Origin: Planctomycetaceae bacterium
GTDB lineage: Bacteria > Planctomycetota > Planctomycetia > Planctomycetales > Planctomycetaceae
Length of the DNA stretch: 7,594 nucleotides
Direction: 5' to 3'
Assembly: GCA_027080405.1 (NCBI GenBank)
Contig: JALWSL010000188.1
Span: 1-7,594, forward strand
Each line of letters opens with the position of its first letter. The stretch's first letter is position 1. Position numbers and translations under genes: made by a program. The notes beneath the pieces are model-generated. The model had not been told where the DNA came from, did no database searches, and saw only the letters and a list, made by a program, of their open reading frames with translations. Shown one piece after another: positions 6,399-7,594 of the stretch.

Positions 6399-6610
6399 CC
6401 CACAATCCGGAGAATGCACCCGTCGGGAAAGGTAACAACGGCAGGGCAGGCGGTTGCCCTACAATTACCGAAGTCCAGATGGCCCCCGGCGAATTTAACC
6501 CGATATCTCACAGGAAAAAACCATGGATTCATGCGATTGCCCTTCCCAATTTGAATCCCGATCAACTCATTTCGTCAGTCGTAGAATTTTACGGCGGATC
6601 AATGGAGTAG
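6395..6610 (+). CDS. Small hypothetical ORF overlapping the transposase stop
   Basis: An ATG at 6395 overlaps the transposase TGA as ATGA, and the frame stays open for 71 codons to a TAG at 6608-6610. The predicted peptide is polar and glycine/asparagine-rich at first (NNGRAGG). It ends in a more protein-like segment, WIHAIALPNLNPDQ, then VVEFYGGSME. No family, signal peptide or membrane segment is recognised. It could be a second ORF of the mobile element, a 3' fragment of a gene disrupted by the element, or a chance frame. The only support is the stop/start overlap and the length of the open frame. Confidence 0.25.
   Translation: MTHNPENAPVGKGNNGRAGGCPTITEVQMAPGEFNPISHRKKPWIHAIALPNLNPDQLISSVVEFYGGSME
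6431..6469 (+). repeat. Interrupted inverted repeat downstream of the transposase
   Basis: AGGGCA (6443-6448) pairs with TGCCCT (6455-6460) around a 6-nt loop. The outer arms GGTAA (6431-6435) and TTACC (6465-6469) are also complementary. No T run follows on either side, so it is not a typical terminator. It lies inside the small ORF at 6395-6610. It could be the subterminal end of the lost insertion element or a REP-like palindrome. Confidence 0.4.
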
Positions 6611-6685
6611 TCTCAAAGTTGCCAAGGCGTTTTGAGTCGGACGGCTTTCTGTTTGTATCGCTGCTACCGATCGTTGAGCCGGGGT

Positions 6686-6723
6686 ATAAAAAACGGGAAG
6701 GGTTTTCACAAACCCCTCCCGTT
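6686..6723 (-). terminator. Rho-independent terminator of the HtrA-like protease gene
   Basis: Arms at 6692-6705 and 6710-6723 form a 14-pair stem with a 4-nt loop. The single imperfect position (6699/6716) is a G-U pair in the minus-strand RNA but an A-C mismatch in the plus-strand RNA. On the minus strand the stem is followed by six U residues (6693-6688), the first overlapping the stem. It begins about 20 bp after the protease TAA. Strand preference and position both assign it to the protease. Confidence 0.87.
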
Positions 6724-6744
6724 GCCCGCGGTTTCACTCGCTGA

Positions 6745-7594
6745 TTAACGATCTGCCTTGACGACGACAAACCGTGTCGCATTTCCTTTGCGGATCAGCA
6801 TGAGAACTCCCTTTTCAGCCGATACATTTTTGATCGCGTTCTTGAAATCGTCCACATTATTTATTTTCATCTGGCCGATTTTTTCGATCACCTCACCTTC
6901 CTGCAAGCCGTTCAGTTCAGCGACACTGCCCGGCTCAACAGATGTGATGATGACGCCGGAAACCGTTGCGGGGTAGCCAAACTGCTCGGCCAGTTCTTTG
7001 GAAAGATTCTGCACATTCAGTCCCAACTCCTTTGAACCGACTGTTCCGGGCTCATCTGCTTTTCCCCCTTTTCCGTGCTGACCACCGATGGAAGCCAAAG
7101 AATCGGATGCCGGCATTTCGGCGAGTTTGATTTTTAATCTGCGTTCTTTTCCATTGCGTTGAACAAGAAGCGTGTAGGTCTTCCCGATTGAAAGTCGCTC
7201 GGTAATTCCCTGCAGATTACGGGTTCCCGTCACCTTGTGACCATCCAATTCAAGAATGACATCTCCTGTTTCCAGCCCCGCTTTTTCTGCGGGAGAGCCA
7301 GGAACGACCTGGGTGACGACGGCTCCGTTAGCGACATCCAGACCAAGCTGCTGAGCCAATTCGCTGTTCAACTGCTGGATCATCACGCCGATGAACGCCC
7401 GCTTGACACGGCCATGTTCGAGTAGCTGATCTGCCACCCATCGAGCCATGTTGATTGGGATGGAAAAGCCAACCCCATCGTACCCGCCGGAACGTGAAGA
7501 GATTGCCGTGTTGATTCCGACGACCTCGCCATTCAGGTTGACCAGTGGCCCCCCACTATTGCCCGGATTGATCGCTGCATCGGTTTGGAGATAG
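6745..7594 (-). CDS. HtrA/DegP-family periplasmic serine protease with two PDZ domains (C-terminal part; runs off the right edge)
   Basis: The frame enters from the right edge and ends at TAA 6747-6745, giving 282 visible residues. The first visible segment reads [14 protein letters not shown], containing the nucleophile Ser (codon at 7557-7555, visible residue 13) in the GNSGGP motif of family S1C. The catalytic His and Asp lie beyond the edge. GVGFSIPIN (visible 40-48) marks the end of the protease domain. PDZ1 spans about visible 66-162 ([27 protein letters not shown]), then a Gly/Lys-rich linker, then PDZ2 at about 185-278 ([26 protein letters not shown]). The enzyme degrades or refolds misfolded envelope proteins as an oligomer; two PDZ domains are the DegP/DegQ architecture, while DegS has one. 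Planctomycetes often encode several paralogs, so a specific symbol is not assigned. It is followed by its own terminator and its upstream context is not visible. Confidence 0.95.
   Translation of the reverse strand, partial: YLQTDAAINPGNSGGPLVNLNGEVVGINTAISSRSGGYDGVGFSIPINMARWVADQLLEHGRVKRAFIGVMIQQLNSELAQQLGLDVANGAVVTQVVPGSPAEKAGLETGDVILELDGHKVTGTRNLQGITERLSIGKTYTLLVQRNGKERRLKIKLAEMPASDSLASIGGQHGKGGKADEPGTVGSKELGLNVQNLSKELAEQFGYPATVSGVIITSVEPGSVAELNGLQEGEVIEKIGQMKINNVDDFKNAIKNVSAEKGVLMLIRKGNATRFVVVKADR

Noticed and set aside
5937..6419. A 160-codon open frame on the minus strand over the transposase
   Set aside because: The plus-strand frame has transposase-like motifs. The antisense frame has no recognisable domain and is a by-product of codon composition.
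1..7594. CRISPR array, tRNA, rRNA, defence or biosynthetic cassette
   Set aside because: No direct-repeat array, cloverleaf, rRNA-like stretch or clustered effector genes were found on either strand.

Overview
The window looks like an ordinary stretch of a Gram-negative bacterial chromosome, most likely from a planctomycete. The hints are a secreted Gfo/Idh/MocA-type oxidoreductase, weak or absent Shine-Dalgarno sequences at several starts, a double-PDZ HtrA protease, an envelope protein with no recognisable family, and balanced base composition. The assignment is an inference from gene style, since there is no rRNA or other marker gene here.

Layout. Bases 1-308 (minus) hold the N-terminal third of a 3-hydroxyacyl-CoA dehydrogenase-family enzyme resembling lambda-crystallin/L-gulonate 3-dehydrogenase, cut by the left edge. 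Upstream of it on the same strand (424-2481) is a complete ANL-superfamily acyl-CoA synthetase whose sequence style is that of the plant peroxisomal AAE17/AAE18 enzymes. The two point the same way, 115 bp apart, and could form a small CoA-dependent acid-degradation unit; the dehydrogenase also appears to have its own promoter. Divergent from them (2765-3784, plus) is an exported Gfo/Idh/MocA-type oxidoreductase whose glycine-rich nucleotide motif is altered. After a long spacer comes a small multi-pass membrane protein (4259-4795, plus). Convergent with it is a secreted, probably outer-membrane beta-barrel protein (4905-5813, minus).

Bases 6006-6398 hold the C-terminal remnant of a transposase with no start and no N-terminal half. 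It is followed by a small ORF overlapping its stop by ATGA, an interrupted inverted repeat, and a strong rho-independent terminator that belongs to the gene on the right. That gene (6745 to the right edge, minus) is the C-terminal part of an HtrA/DegP-like serine protease with the catalytic GNSGGP motif and two PDZ domains.

How the genes relate. Apart from the dehydrogenase-synthetase pair, the neighbours share no evident pathway. The protease, membrane protein and beta-barrel protein are all envelope-related but lie in separate transcription units. I find no CRISPR array, tRNA, rRNA, toxin-antitoxin pair or defence cassette, and I do not see a clear undescribed system. The points most worth a second look are the plant-type synthetase/dehydrogenase pair, the modified secreted oxidoreductase, the orphan beta-barrel protein, and the degraded mobile-element corner at about 5970-6610.
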